Part shown: positions 1-10,945 of the stretch, piece after piece | Position numbering within the stretch: the stretch's first letter is position 1 | Layout of the letters: each line of letters starts with the position of its first letter | Assembly: GCA_015680685.1 (NCBI GenBank) | Contig: MNCI01035130.1 | Coordinates: forward strand, 99,112-163,111 | DNA length: 64,000 bases | Source of the DNA: Gnetum montanum | Lineage: Eukaryota; Streptophyta; Gnetopsida; Gnetales; Gnetaceae | Reading direction: 5' to 3' | Notes under the pieces: generated by a model | Seen by the model: the letters and a program-made list of their open reading frames with translations, nothing else | What the model was told of the DNA's origin: nothing | The model's database searches: none | Position numbers and translations under genes: made by a program

Positions 1-539
1 TTATTTGGAGGTATCTGGGCCTTGGTGTTGCCAGAGACCAGCAGGCACCTAAATCCTATTTGAGGACACTCGTTGGCAGTCGTGTCCTAAACAGTCGCCA
101 ATAGGTGTCAATGTTATGCCCCTGGGATCATCAAATCCTAGTGTAGTGCACTTTAGTTGCCCTAGTCCTTCACATTTTTCTAACCCTAGTAGTAACCAAC
201 ATTGTAGATCTAATGTGATGACAAAGGAGGTTCAATAGGATTAGAAGTGGTAGTGATACTATATCGTGTAGTTGATCTTGGCTTCAACGCTCTCTAAACT
301 AGTACCCAAGTGAACCTTCCTTTGCTCCCCTCTTGGGCACCAACGAGTTACACATCTTTGAACGCATTCTTTGTTCATTTAATGACAATTGTGATTTCAT
401 TTTTTGTGCAATTTGATATATAATTGTTATATTTCTAGTGCATTATTTTATAAATTTTCATCTTTTTACACTTTTTCCACCCTTGTTTTACACTCCCCTC
501 AAGTTCTTGGATGTTCTACCAAACCATCCAAGGCACCCT

Positions 540-1657
540 GAATTTCATTTTCCTTGTAGAGGCCCTAGGGGATTTGGGGTTGAGGCTACCTATGATTGAG
601 AATCGTTGGTTTTTTCTAATGATTGAGATTTTTTCTTCATAACAATTTTAAATTGCAATTCCATTGCTTATGTCCAAACCTATTATAGTAATAACATTTA
701 ACCTTTCTATTATGGTTAAAGTGATCAAATGTTGGAGCTGCTCTTAATTGAAATGTAGTACCTATTGATACTTTAATCTTTGAAGAAGCATTTTGTTGCA
801 ATGAATTTTGTATAGATTCTTCTTCTTATGAACAACATTCTAGTCCACTTTTATCATGTGGACTTCTTCCATGCCCAAGAACCATATGAAGAGATTCTTT
901 TCCTTTGACTAGCCTTTTATTTACAAGTTTGGCATGTACAAGTTCTTCCTTAATCTACTCATAAGACTTGATTAGCTCTTTATTCTCAGCCCTAAGGTTT
1001 AAGATTTTTTTTGTGACATTAGGAATTCTTATACTTAATGAAGAAATATTTTGATCTTTGGTTTTTAGCTAGTTAGTCAACTTTACACAAATACTTTGAA
1101 GTGATAATAGTTCCTTACATAATACATCATACCTTTCTTCATCAATTTCAATTTGATCATCATCATCAACAAGGTCAACATCGTCATCTATGAGAGCCAT
1201 ACAGATAAAATTTGAATCTTTTGAGATGTCATCTACCTCTTCCTTGCTTTGGTCTCCATCATCTTAGGTGGTGTAGATATTTTTTACGTTTTGATCTTCT
1301 TGAGTTGATTCCTCTTCATCATCCTAGCTTGTATGAATGTTATTTCTTCTCCTTTCTCCACTATACTCTTTCTCTTGAAACCTCTAAGCATTTGGGCATT
1401 GGGAGGGCATATGGTCTCTTCCACCATATATCCAACACTCGATAGAAAAAAATATCAAAACTTAAAAGTTTAAATTTCTTACCTCTACTCTTACATTTGC
1501 TACTAAAAATGTTGCTGATGAGTTGACTACATCCATCCAAGATGAATACCAAAACTATGAACATCATGTACTTAAAGAATTTTTGCATTTGAGCCTTCTA
1601 GCATGTAAAGGTGATTTCATTAAACATTGGTAATTTAATGTATGATCCTCCTTCCAT
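540..1657 (-). pseudogene. Ty1/copia gag remnant, internally deleted
   Basis: Capsid (gag) part of a Ty1/copia polyprotein. On the minus strand a start at 1657 gives a gag N-terminus (FTC-stop-KAQMQKFFKY, where the family usually has a YWK...M..FL pattern), then after about 100 bases the frame jumps to the nucleocapsid. Two CCHC-like zinc knuckles are visible: CWIYGGRDHMPSQC (1396-1437) and CYYYNRFGHKQWNC (655-696), each with the second Cys replaced by Tyr. Between them lies an acidic Asp/Glu-rich stretch (about 1150-1330) and a coiled-coil-like stretch, the layout of SIRE/Maximus-type copia gag. The central capsid region expected before the first knuckle is missing, so this is a deletion derivative as well as stop-ridden. 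The pol end lies outside the window to the left. Lineage below copia is inference. Confidence 0.75.
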
Positions 1658-1699
1658 TATTCACTACTAAGTTGTTAAACTCAAAACTAGGACTATTAT

Positions 1700-1711
1700 G
1701 CTCTAACACCA
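1700..1711 (-). other. Primer binding site of the copia remnant (initiator tRNA-Met type)
   Basis: On the minus strand the bases read TGGTGTTAGAGC, two changes from the TGGTATCAGAGC priming site complementary to plant initiator tRNA-Met. It sits two bases from the end of the LTR that starts (plus strand) with TGAGGACC at 1714, and 43 bases upstream of the gag start at 1657. This spacing and order fix the element orientation as minus. Confidence 0.75.
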
Positions 1712-1713
1712 CT

Positions 1714-2888
1714 TGAGGACCAAGAACATAGAAGGGAGGATGAATAAGTTCATCAAAACAGAAGTAACAATTGTAACACAAAACAAAAGAAATATGTGGT
1801 TCCCCAAATTGGATAGTCCACACTCAGAGGGTAGATTCCTTGCATACCTCCAAAATTTTTTTCTTCCAAAATGTGGTTTAGAGAATACCATAACCTTTAT
1901 AGGATTTGAGCTCCACTATGAAGAGTTTTGTCACTATGAAATCTCTTAACCTTGCAAGGTTCCAACAAGCTCAAAATGTTGTTTGAAGGGCATCACACCC
2001 TATACAAGCTCTAACCTTTACTCCAAAGTGTTTCATCACTGCAAAACTACTCAACCCTCCAAGGTCACAACAAGCTTAGAATATTTTTTCAAGGATCACA
2101 CAACCTTTACAAAATTGAGCTTTGCTCCAGAGTGTTTTGATGTTGCAAAACCACTCAATCCTATAGGATCTCTACAAGCTTAATATAGATGCCTTCTTGT
2201 AAGAAGCACATAAACCTTGTAGGATAACAAGAAAGAATGCAAAAAGCAAGAAAAGAATGTAACTAAAATTACAAGACCTTGTGATTGAGGCTCAACTCAG
2301 CATGTAAACAAGCCAATGATGTGATAATGAAGAACAAGAATACAATATCATAGATATGACAATGATTTCTTTGATGTTAACAATTCTTTGTTAATACCTA
2401 AGAGCTTGAAGTCTTCTTATAGCATTGGATTTTCTGAAACACATCAAAATTCATGCAATAGCTATTTAATAACTAGTGTAGATGTCTCCTTCAAGATTGG
2501 GATGTCTTTATGAAATCAACTTCAACTCTTGGAAGACATCTTCTTTGAAAGTAGGACATCTCTTGAGAGATGTCTCTATGGAGACATCTCTTCTACAATG
2601 GAGACATCTTCTAAAAATAGTAGATGTCTCCTCAATTTTTGCACTTTGTATTTTGAGGCTTCATCTCATCAATTTTTTTTCTTTCTAATCCTTAAAGCAT
2701 ATTCATTTAACTCATAGCCTTCATTTTTATCCATGGTTGTCCATTGTCTCATCTTTGCTATGAAGTCTTTAACATTGATATTTCATTGTAGTTCTTTTCT
2801 CGTTAAGCTCCTACAAACACATCATCTACAACAACCATTGTATTGTTCTTCATTTTCCTTAAGGTTTTCACACACCAAAAGTTCAACA
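1714..2888 (-). mobile_element. 5' LTR of the copia remnant
   Basis: The plus-strand left edge TGAGGACCAAG at 1714 abuts the primer site. A right edge at about 2888 (plus-strand ...GTTCAACA, so the LTR would start TGTTGAAC on the minus strand) is a guess from the TG...CA rule; no partner LTR is in the window. Inside are three imperfect tandem units (1880-2185), a TTATTAAATA stretch near 2464-2473 that could be the promoter (minus strand), and a cluster of GATGTCTC/GAGACATC words at 2480-2630. Confidence 0.55.
1880..2185. repeat. Three imperfect tandem units of about 105 bp in the copia LTR
   Basis: Three consecutive stretches share the word order ACCTTTA, GAGC, CTCCA, GTGTTT, CACT, CCAAGG, ACAAGCT, with different substitutions in each. 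Copies lie at about 1880-1980, 1985-2090 and 2095-2185. Short reiterated units of this type near the primer-side end of the LTR are seen in some plant copia elements. Confidence 0.6.
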
Positions 2889-4038
2889 ATATGTGCCATG
2901 GTAAAGTTGTGGTTAGTGTAGAAAGGAAAGTATTAAATTTTAATACAAGAGGTGAAGACATGGGTAGTTTTATGTTATTAATCTAGGATAAGTAAAATCT
3001 ATAAAGCTAGTATGTGCATAGTTGGTACATATGATAGGGCTATCTATGTGATTCTTCTTCCTTTCATGCTATTCATGTGTTTAGTTGCATGCAATGGGAT
3101 TGAGTGGGTTATACATAGAGTGTAAGGTTCTAGTGAAATTATGATCAGTACATTTTCTTATTACTAGCTTGGCATGACACATGTAGCATGGCATTGTTGT
3201 AACCATGAACTTGCAATGATGTGTTATGATTTCATTATACATAATGATGCATATGACATGAGTTGATGTAACTATATGATAGGTGGGATTAACATGAGGG
3301 AGTAGACTAGTTAATGATGAGATAGCCTAGAGGTATTGAGATGATCCATCTAATGATACATCAACAAGCTTCCCATGAAGACTTATCCTATTAATGGGAA
3401 ACCATACACTAGCTATCAAAAGTTGGATATTGAATAAGGTTCCTTTGATCTTGCTACATCATAAATTTCTTCTTTGTCAAACTTGATTTAGATTATGAGA
3501 AGTGTTTGGAATATCATGATTTGCAATACTATGAGTTCTAATATTTTACCATAGGTTGTGATAGCTAATCACACATCATGATTAAGTTGTATTATTTTAC
3601 CATGAACCTACTAGCATTCATGGTCTATTAGAAATAGATAAAAATAATTGTATGTAAAAACTAAGGTAGCCATAAGTCATAGTTAAATCATGATAAATGT
3701 TCTAGCCCATGTGGTACCTCTTGTACTTTGAATTTATCTCAAAAATAAATATTTAGTTATAGAACTATTGAAAAAATAGCCTACAAGTGGACTAAGATTC
3801 ATGATAAGATCATGGTTGCTCACCGAAATTCATGATGAGGCTATGGTTTCTTGAAAATATATTTGTGCTTTGCATAAGTTTTGGTAAAGTCATGGTCTTA
3901 TAGGAAATAAAGAACAATGCTGAAATAAACATGGAAATGAAATTTAAGTAAATATAAGGCTTAATACTTGAAAATAAAGTTTAGAAACATGTTATAAAAT
4001 CTATAAGATAGGTAAAAAGACTTAAATTATAAGATAAA
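2889..4038. other. AT-rich stretch without recognisable gene
   Basis: About 1.15 kb, AT-rich, with many CATGG/ATCATG words resembling those in the LTR-like sequence at 18.6-18.9 kb. No open frame of note and no domain seen on either strand. It is probably older retroelement non-coding sequence. Confidence 0.4.
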
Positions 4039-4908
4039 TGTCATACCTCAAAATTTTAATTTATATAATCCATGATTACATTATGCACAACTTAATACTT
4101 GGGTGTGTGATATCATAAAGCCTGTAACTTAAGAAACATAATTTTCATAAGCATTATAAAGCTTAACTAGGTGGATGTTAAAATTATAAATACACATTAT
4201 GGTACTTAAAAACAATTTACATAATCATGAAAAGCCCATAATTAAATTAAATAATCATGATATAATCATGGTCTCAAAGGAGAGTTGCTAATATCCATTA
4301 AGACATAAAATTAAGTACATCATGCTCTCCATAACATAACCTTAAACGTAAGCTAAATATAATAATAAGAAGGAAATTCTATCAATCATGCTTCATCATC
4401 ATCAAGCTTGTACATTCCACCACTTCAATCTACATACAAACATGCAAGAATGGTTGGAAACTTTCTAATATAGTCAACTACCTTAATGCAGTTGAAATAG
4501 GCTATATGATGGGATTACATGATACATAAGAAATCATCTCAAGAACCATGAGATTAGAAGTCATAAGCATAATCAAAACCATGATAACCATATAATATTA
4601 AGAACTTTTCAAACTAATAATTTCTTACAAATTAACCACCATTACAAACTAGTTGATCCACAAAGATCTCATCTATCTTGGATGCTATTAGTGATCCTCC
4701 TTAAGGACTAGTTGATCAAGCCTCACATAATCTTAGATGAATATATTATATAAATAATCCCATTTTCTCATTTTCTTATATTATTTTGATCATAAAACTA
4801 GCCATGTATACAATCACAAGCAATGTGAGCATGTATTGATTAGCCAAATAGTTTTGCCAAAATGCTTCTCAATTGTCATAGTTTATGTATAATCATAGTC
4901 AACATGGG
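4039..4908 (-). mobile_element. Left (3') LTR of the old gag-only element, first part
   Basis: Starts TG at 4039 and aligns by eye, with many substitutions and small gaps, to 20903-21780 (shared anchors include GATTACATTATG, TCAAAGGAGAGTTGC and AGAAACTTTCTA). The match is interrupted at 4908 by the Athila-like insertion and resumes at 18341. By eye the two LTR copies differ at roughly a quarter of positions, far more than the LTRs of the insertion, so the outer element is much older. Confidence 0.8.
4904..4908. repeat. Target site duplication ATGGG (left copy)
   Basis: The five bases before the left LTR of the nested element (4909) are ATGGG and the five after its right LTR (18341-18345) are also ATGGG: a perfect 5-bp target duplication, the length made by Ty3/gypsy integrases. 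Joining the flanks gives AACATGGGTCAAATATGG, and the other copy of the outer LTR near 21770 reads AACATGGATCAAGTATGG, an independent picture of the empty site. Confidence 0.97.
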
Positions 4909-5846
4909 TGATGAGTGGCTAGGTATCCCTATGCCCAACCATATGAATCACGAGCGTTCATGCGTGACTCGGTCGAAATCTGCACACTGTAAGCACTAAA
5001 CATACACTAGACTTCTAACCCGTGAAACCTTGGGTTGGAATGGTCGTTGTCATCCTAATCTCACTTGTGAAGTTCTATTACATTGGTTCAGTGAGACTAA
5101 GGCAAATGATTTTTATATCTTTTTAATTATCTTTTTTGGTGATTAATTGAAGTATGAAGGGTAAGGAATAAACCATAATCTAATCTCTAATTATCCTAGT
5201 TTGTATTCTAACTACTCCTAGCATGAGTATTCGGTCCCATCTTCTGAGCACGTTCTGAGCATTTCCTAACACTACTGGGTTACCAAGCGTTAAGTGTCAC
5301 TGGGCTTACCAAGTTTTTGGGTTACATTCGAGATGGTCATACTTATGTCTTTAATGAACTACGAATGAACCATAACGATTGAAATTATAATAATAAAAAC
5401 ATTAATAATCAATAAGTAACTAATAAAGAATAAACAAATGATTAATAAAGCATAAACATTTTAAACTATTAAATGCATGAAACAACTAAGTCCAAATGCT
5501 GCAAGGATTGCATGAATAGATCATCTTTATTTCCATCACGCCAATGGGCTCAGATACATGAACACTCAAATAAAGATCCGATCGCTTTTCATACACTTGC
5601 CATGGGCACTTGGAAAATATTCTATCTCTTGTGGGAGCAAATTGCAAGAGCTTCGATATCACTACTCAAAAGATGCCTAAATGAGATGGAAGGCCCTCAT
5701 ATTTATAGATCTGGGAAAGGGGGCTACGTAAATGGGGCCACGTTGATGTAGGGTGGCTACATCGATAGGCCTACGTCGACGCAGCTGCATATACGTAGCC
5801 CCATATACGCGGCCCAGTCGATGCATTGACTTTTAACACTTCATCA
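4909..5846 (-). repeat. 3' LTR of the nested element (left in window)
   Basis: 938 bp, begins TGATGAG and ends CTTCATCA, so the ends form a short inverted repeat TGATGA/TCATCA. Contains a minus-strand TATAAATAT box at 5707-5699. Just upstream of it in the minus sense (5712-5830) is a cluster of short CG-containing words (CTACGTCGAC at 5771-5780, repeated TATACG) that are kept in the partner LTR and partly shared with the internal promoter near 9.3 kb. Confidence 0.95.
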
Positions 5847-6552
5847 TACCCCGACGACTGGGTAAAAAATTGTCCTCAAGTTACTTTACAATTTGGAAGG
5901 TATGGATTCTTATTTACAACACACATAACTTAAACATATAAATATCACACACATGATACAACATGAATTTACCAAGCACCCGAGTAACAGACCGAGTAAC
6001 AGAGGAGGACAAATTACAAAAATGGTGGTGTTCAGAGACAAAATTGGACACCTCGCTGGTCTTGGAGCCTCTACAGTGTAAGAAGATGTACAAAATTGCT
6101 GGAGGAGATCACACCATCCCTGGGGGCAATGGTTTTGATAGACCTTCTCCAGCCTCTAGCTTGTGTGTTGGTGGCAGCATGGATGTCGGTGACCCCGCGG
6201 TAGCTGCAGCTTTTAGAGACAGCCGTAAAGCCTCCAAGAGAGCCCTCATTTTTTCTTCTTTGCTTCTGGGATCATTCATAGTCCAGGCAGCTTCTCCAAT
6301 GTGTGATGGAATTGGAATTTCCCAAGGGAAAGGCAGTACCAGAATGAGTTCTTTTAAATTGATAAACCAGGCTGCAAACTATTTGCATTCGATATCGAAC
6401 GCTCGGATTGATGCCTATAGTTGCTGGTAGTCACTCATTCTTCAAGGTAGGTCCTCCGCAATGGCACATTGGCCTTAAAAGCTTGTACAGAGGAACTCAA
6501 GTTCCGTGTTTGCTATTTCCAACTTCTATTTTGTTTCCTTGTGCGCCTAGAA
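5847..6552 (-). other. 3' end of the nested element between ORF3 and LTR
   Basis: Next to the LTR the minus strand reads GTCGTCGGGGTA, the position of the polypurine tract that primes plus-strand synthesis; it is short and mixed, so it is a weak tract. The rest may be the decayed tail of ORF3 (minus-strand frames stay open in pieces up to about 6430) or untranslated sequence. A 155-codon plus-strand frame (5963-6430) also crosses this region but shows no recognisable motif. Confidence 0.45.
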
Positions 6553-8934
6553 CTAAGCCTCGTATAGAGAATATGAGGAAGCCACTTGTTTCTCTAACTT
6601 TGACCGCTGTCTCCCAGCTGTGAGCATAGCCAGGTTTGCATACTGAAGGTTGGCTAACTCCATGTATTCTATCATTTCTTTGATTTGTAGCTCCTTTAGG
6701 TAGATTTCTACTTTATTGTAGACGTTCAATCCATCAAGAATGGATGGCCATACATTGCCTCCTTCTCGGAGCTGCTGGAGCACTTGGTTCATCTAGGCTT
6801 TAGCGACTTGAATGTGCTTCTCGTTCACCTCCTTCTGCAATTCCACTTGGTCCCTGTAATGATTTTTGACTCTTTCAAACTTTAGGGCCCCGTTCTTCCA
6901 AGCGGCAATTTTGATTGCAGACTTTTGTCACAATGCCCGAACCTCCTCCATTGATAGATTCTGATTCTCAGTAGCCAACCTTCTCATATCTGCGTTCACC
7001 CTGGCTAGCTCCTCCTGCTTTTGATGGATAAAATCTTTCATGTGCGTGTTCTTTGCATCAACATTGCACAGGCGATGAACTTCTATGGTCAGCTGCACAT
7101 TCTCCTGGTGAACCTCTGCCAAGTCCTTATCTAAATGATACGCTTGGGCATTTTCTATGGACTTTTCTAGGATTGTCATCTCCCTTTCATCCTCAACAAC
7201 TTGAGGTTTAAGCTGAAGCTGTTGAAAAGCTTCATCTATGGTGATTTCGTGATCAAGAATGGCCAGATCAGCAAGCTAGGCTCTTAATTGGGCAACCTCC
7301 ATTGCCAAGCGCTGGCAAGCAGCTTGAGCGACCTCTAGTTGCCCGTCCAGACCAAGGCTCTTGCCCCTTGCCATTAGCAACTTCGACTGGGTTGTAGTAA
7401 TGTTGTCCAAAAGATCGAAGACATCTAGAAGTGGTTGCCCAGTTCCTCTAGTCAATCCAACATTTCTTCATGTTGGGCTACATCCATCCTGCTACGTGAA
7501 GTTCTGGCAAACACTTGTACATCTTGTAGCCCATGGATGTCTGGTACAGGTGCTGGTGGTGCATTGAGAGTGGTAGCAATGGTATCAGCAACCACTTCAG
7601 CTGCAACTTCTTGTCCCTGGTGCTACATCACCAAGACCGTCGCCCCCTCACCATTCTCCAAGCGTACTGAGAAAGTAGCAGCATTCCCTGAGATTTCAGG
7701 GAATAACTACTGGGTTACAATTGATACATCTCGAATGCTTGCATCTATTCTAGTTGGAATGGGTGCTCAGGTGGCGGAAAGTATCAGCCTTGCCCTTTCA
7801 AGCAAGCTGACTGATTGTGCCACTTGCTCCAGGTGACTCATGATAGGGCAATAGACTGAAGGATCATCTCCTCCACCAGTTCTGCCAAATTGCTCTCGCT
7901 GATTTGAGAGCATTTCCTGGATCTCACAAATGTATGTTTCTATTGTTTGTGAGCCTAGCTGTGTTGTTTGCACAGGTGGTGGAGGTGGTTGTTGCTCTTC
8001 CTTTGTCTACGTGGCGGTAGGGGTTTTTTCTTTCATCATTTCCCGCCACGAGGCAATTGGGGTGCACCAGATGATATCGTTAGAATACTGTGCTATCCTT
8101 GCTCATTTGCATAACTTTCGAATTAGGTAGAGAAAGGGGAGAGCTCATCTTCCACGTTCGTTCTCTGCGAACCTTTTTTCAATCTCCAAAAATAATAGCT
8201 ATGGAAGACTCATGGGAAATTTCCAACTCAAGGCAACGATTTTGCTCGGTCTTACTGTTGGATTCAGATGGTAAGATGTTATCTTTGAATAAACTCTCTC
8301 CACTGTGGTCAAGGAGTCGAATTCCTTGCGCTCTACCCCATAGCACCGTTGGATCCATTGCACCTTCACCTCTGGATCAGCCTGCTTAGGAATTTCCACC
8401 ACATCTGCCCCAGTTTTAGGCAACCCCAAAGCTTGTGCTATTGCTTCTGAAGAGTAAGAGACATATATGTCCTTGATTCTTACTCTTGACCCTAGCTGCT
8501 GATATGTCCAAAAGAGATGTTTCTCCTGAGTACCACTCACCACTAGTTGTGATGATTGACCACATTAGAGAGTGCTGCAATTGAAATCACACATCTTCTG
8601 GAGCATGCTCGAGGAATGGTCCAAAATTCAACTCTTGGAGGACCGTCCATTGCACCTCGCATGGCGTGATAGCATCAAGGTATGCTTGGGTCAATGTGAC
8701 CTCAAGCTGTGGTGCTATCCCAAGTGTCTCATCCCCTAACGATTGCATGCCAGGAATCTCTTCAGGAATCTGGTGGACAGATTCCACATTAGTTTGTTTG
8801 TGGAAGGGCCCAGTTGCATGGGAACCCTCCACATACTCTGGTGGTTGCATTCCACATCCCCTTCCCGTACATGGGCACTTGTCCCTTGGTTGCGATGGTC
8901 CTTCGTCCCTTGGGTGCCTTGGTTTGGGTGCCAC
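6553..8934 (-). pseudogene. Third ORF of the nested element: coiled-coil protein in env-like position
   Basis: About 790 codons on the same strand as gag-pol, downstream of integrase, broken by roughly ten stops and at least one frame change. The first in-frame start-like codon is GTG at 8934 (GTG-GCA-CCC-AAA); no ATG precedes it after the upstream stop. N-terminal third: polar, Pro-rich, then a segment with the pattern LGSRVRIKDIYVSYSSEAI followed by AQALGLP, which resembles a domain common in plant retroelement extra ORFs (inference). Middle: a Pro run (PPPPP, about 7975-7990) and Gln/Glu-rich helices. C-terminal third (7180-6553): long heptad-like coiled coil rich in Glu, Gln, Leu and Asn. 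No transmembrane segment or signal peptide is evident, unlike classical envelope proteins. Function unknown; virion or RNA-binding accessory roles are possible. Confidence 0.6.
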
Positions 8935-9285
8935 ATGAAAACAAACATAACCATCTGTTAGACCAAGTTATAGCCTAAACTGATTTGTATATACCTTTTT
9001 AGTTTGACCAAGTTATGTTAATGGCATAGGCACACCGTTAAGTCTCCTGGAGTGTTAAGTTAGGGGTTAGGGCCAAAGGTTTTGTAATTAACAACTAATT
9101 AATTAATTACACAAGGGCACCACCCCCCATGATGAAGTGCATACCTTCAAATGTGGAAAAGGGCAAGGATAGGTTGATGTGAACACGCGATGGAATGTAG
9201 GTGCGTTGGGAAGGGTTAGGTAGAAAAAATGGCAAAAATTTCCCTCAATTTGGACTCCAAATGATGAAAAATGAAAAAGTGCGGT

Positions 9286-9351
9286 GGGGTATATATAGGG
9301 GTTGGGCACTACGTCGACAAGGCTACGTATATGGGGTCTTGTATACGCAGC
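9286..9351 (-). promoter_or_regulatory. Internal U3-like promoter upstream of ORF3
   Basis: On the minus strand a TATA box CCCTATATATACCCC (9300-9286) lies about 350 bases before the ORF3 start. Its upstream side carries CTACGTCGAC (9309-9318), identical to LTR positions 5771-5780 and at a comparable place relative to the TATA box, and GTATACGCAGC (9341-9351), identical to 18298-18308 in the other LTR. The shared words in the same order suggest a promoter derived from, or co-evolving with, the LTR U3. That it drives ORF3 is inference. Confidence 0.55.
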
Positions 9352-10150
9352 ACTGTTCACCTGAAGACCAATGTTGACCAACCCAAAAAACACCTAAAAT
9401 GAAAAATTTGGAAAGCCAAATTGAGGTGTTTGAAGTGCAAAAAAGGCCTGATCATGGCTAAAGACAAGAGGAAGGGATTGGAGCACAAAAAAGAGATAAA
9501 ATTGGAGAATGGGAGTGAAAAAGAGACAAAATTGAAGAACGGGAGCGGAAAAGAACTTAAGCGAGGATGAAATCGAATGATGGGACACAAAAAACAATCA
9601 ACCCAGAAATCCAATGGGTTGGACACTGAATAGGCAAAACCAAGAATATGCAGGTGGGTTCTCCCCAAAGCAGGCAATAGCTATATAGCCCCTGCATACC
9701 CTCAACACTAGGGTCCATGGACCCGGGTGGCAATAAGTGGTGTTGACCAGTAAAGACCCCAAACCAAAAGAAACCCGCTAAGGCATGGAAGACCAACAAA
9801 AAACATGATGAACCCACAAAACATAAAAAGGGCAGTGAGGTGAGAACAAAGAGAAGTGGGAAGAGCGGAGAGGAGAGAATGGAAAATCTAAGTGTCGGCC
9901 ACATGAAACCCCATGTGCGAGCATGGTTAAGTGACTCGGTAGAACCTTTCCTAAGAGCAGACCCAAAACCATCCACAAATAGTGACCTCGCAGTGATAGA
10001 TGAAGTCCCAACCATCCCCAAGGAAACAAGAATGACCCCACAAAAAACCACCACTCTAGGAACCGTGAGAAGAGGGAAGTGAAATGGGACAAAGTTAGAG
10101 GGGACCAAGGAAGTCCCATAATGAGTACGGGTAGCCCGTGAGAGGCGGTC

Positions 10151-10385
10151 TAAGGGGTGTGCTTTGAATTCTTGCTGCGATATATATATTTTTTCCTTTT
10201 GTGCAGGGGAATCACACCATGCAAAGACCCATGCGTGTGTGCATGCCTTCGACCAAGGGGTGTGCTTTGAATCCTCAGTTTATGTGTTTATTTTGTTTTT
10301 GCTTCTTTTTTCTGTTTTTCTCTTATTTTTTTTCTTCCTTTCTTTATTTTTTTCAGTGAGGACCACACCATGCAAGGTCAAACTG
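10151..10385. repeat. Imperfect tandem duplication with expanded T tract
   Basis: AAGGGGTGTGCTTTGAAT occurs at 10152 and 10255, and CACACCATGCAA at about 10213 and 10363. The second unit is longer because its centre is an expanded T/C-rich tract (about 10281-10354). On the plus strand the tract ends TTTTTTTCAG, which mimics a splice acceptor but lies antisense to the element. Confidence 0.65.
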
Positions 10386-10945
10386 CCCAAAAAACATTCA
10401 TGGAGAGAGACTTGGAGTGGTAGAAAATCCGTAAGGACACACCAACAACCCAGGGAATAGAACGGAACAACGAATAAAGCATTCCCTTTGAGGTCACATC
10501 CGATTCAAACTAGTGGGTTGTCCCTCAGTCGGGGAACTACACAAGTCACACATTCATTAAAATGTTTGTTAAGTGAAGGGGTGCATGGTCGTGACACAAG
10601 AAAAACCATGGAATGGTGAATGGGCGGATGGCGTGGGCTCACTACTGAATTTATGAAGTGGAAACAACGTAAAATCCAAGGACACCCATGCAACAGTGGG
10701 AACCAGTAACTAGGAAGACTATTACAGTACCCATCGTAATGAAAACCAACCACGCCAAACCATAAGATGACGACAAAAAGTGAACAAAAGAACACGAAAA
10801 ATGAAAAACAAAAAAATTGTGAAACAAAAAATTGTAAAACAAAAAGTGGAAAACAAAGAAGTGGGAAAAAAATTAGAAAACAATAAATGGAAAATAAAAA
10901 AGTGTAAAAAAAATGATGAAATGGTAAGGGGTGCAGTGAAATGGA

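Larger units (their letters stand above)
8935..10945 (-). other. Non-coding spacer between integrase and ORF3
   Basis: About 2 kb. Several minus- and plus-strand open frames exist (for example 9557-10108 minus), but they have skewed Phe/Leu/Pro composition and no motifs, so I treat them as chance. Contains the U3-like promoter near 9.3 kb, an imperfect tandem duplication with a long T tract (10151-10385), and an A-rich stretch of reiterated AAACAAAAA-type words (10795-10920) just after the end of pol. Confidence 0.5.

Noticed and set aside
5963-6430. 155-codon plus-strand frame, the longest of its kind near the nested element end
   Set aside because: No motif or recognisable composition. It is antisense to the element and sits where the tail of ORF3 or 3' UTR is expected.
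7361-7836. Plus-strand frames of 68 and 133 codons
   Set aside because: Shadows of ORF3 on the opposite strand, which carries the coherent coiled-coil and Pro-rich composition.
9557-10119. Minus-strand frames of 113 and 183 codons between integrase and ORF3
   Set aside because: Overlapping frames, Phe/Leu/Pro-heavy composition and no motif. Likely chance in a spacer depleted of stops on that strand.
10350-10362. Perfect-looking splice acceptor TTTTTTTCAG on the plus strand
   Set aside because: The nested element is transcribed from the minus strand, and no plus-strand gene is present.
10164-10460. 98-codon plus-strand frame with a hydrophobic run that could pass as a membrane protein
   Set aside because: The hydrophobic run is the translation of the T-rich tract of a local duplication.
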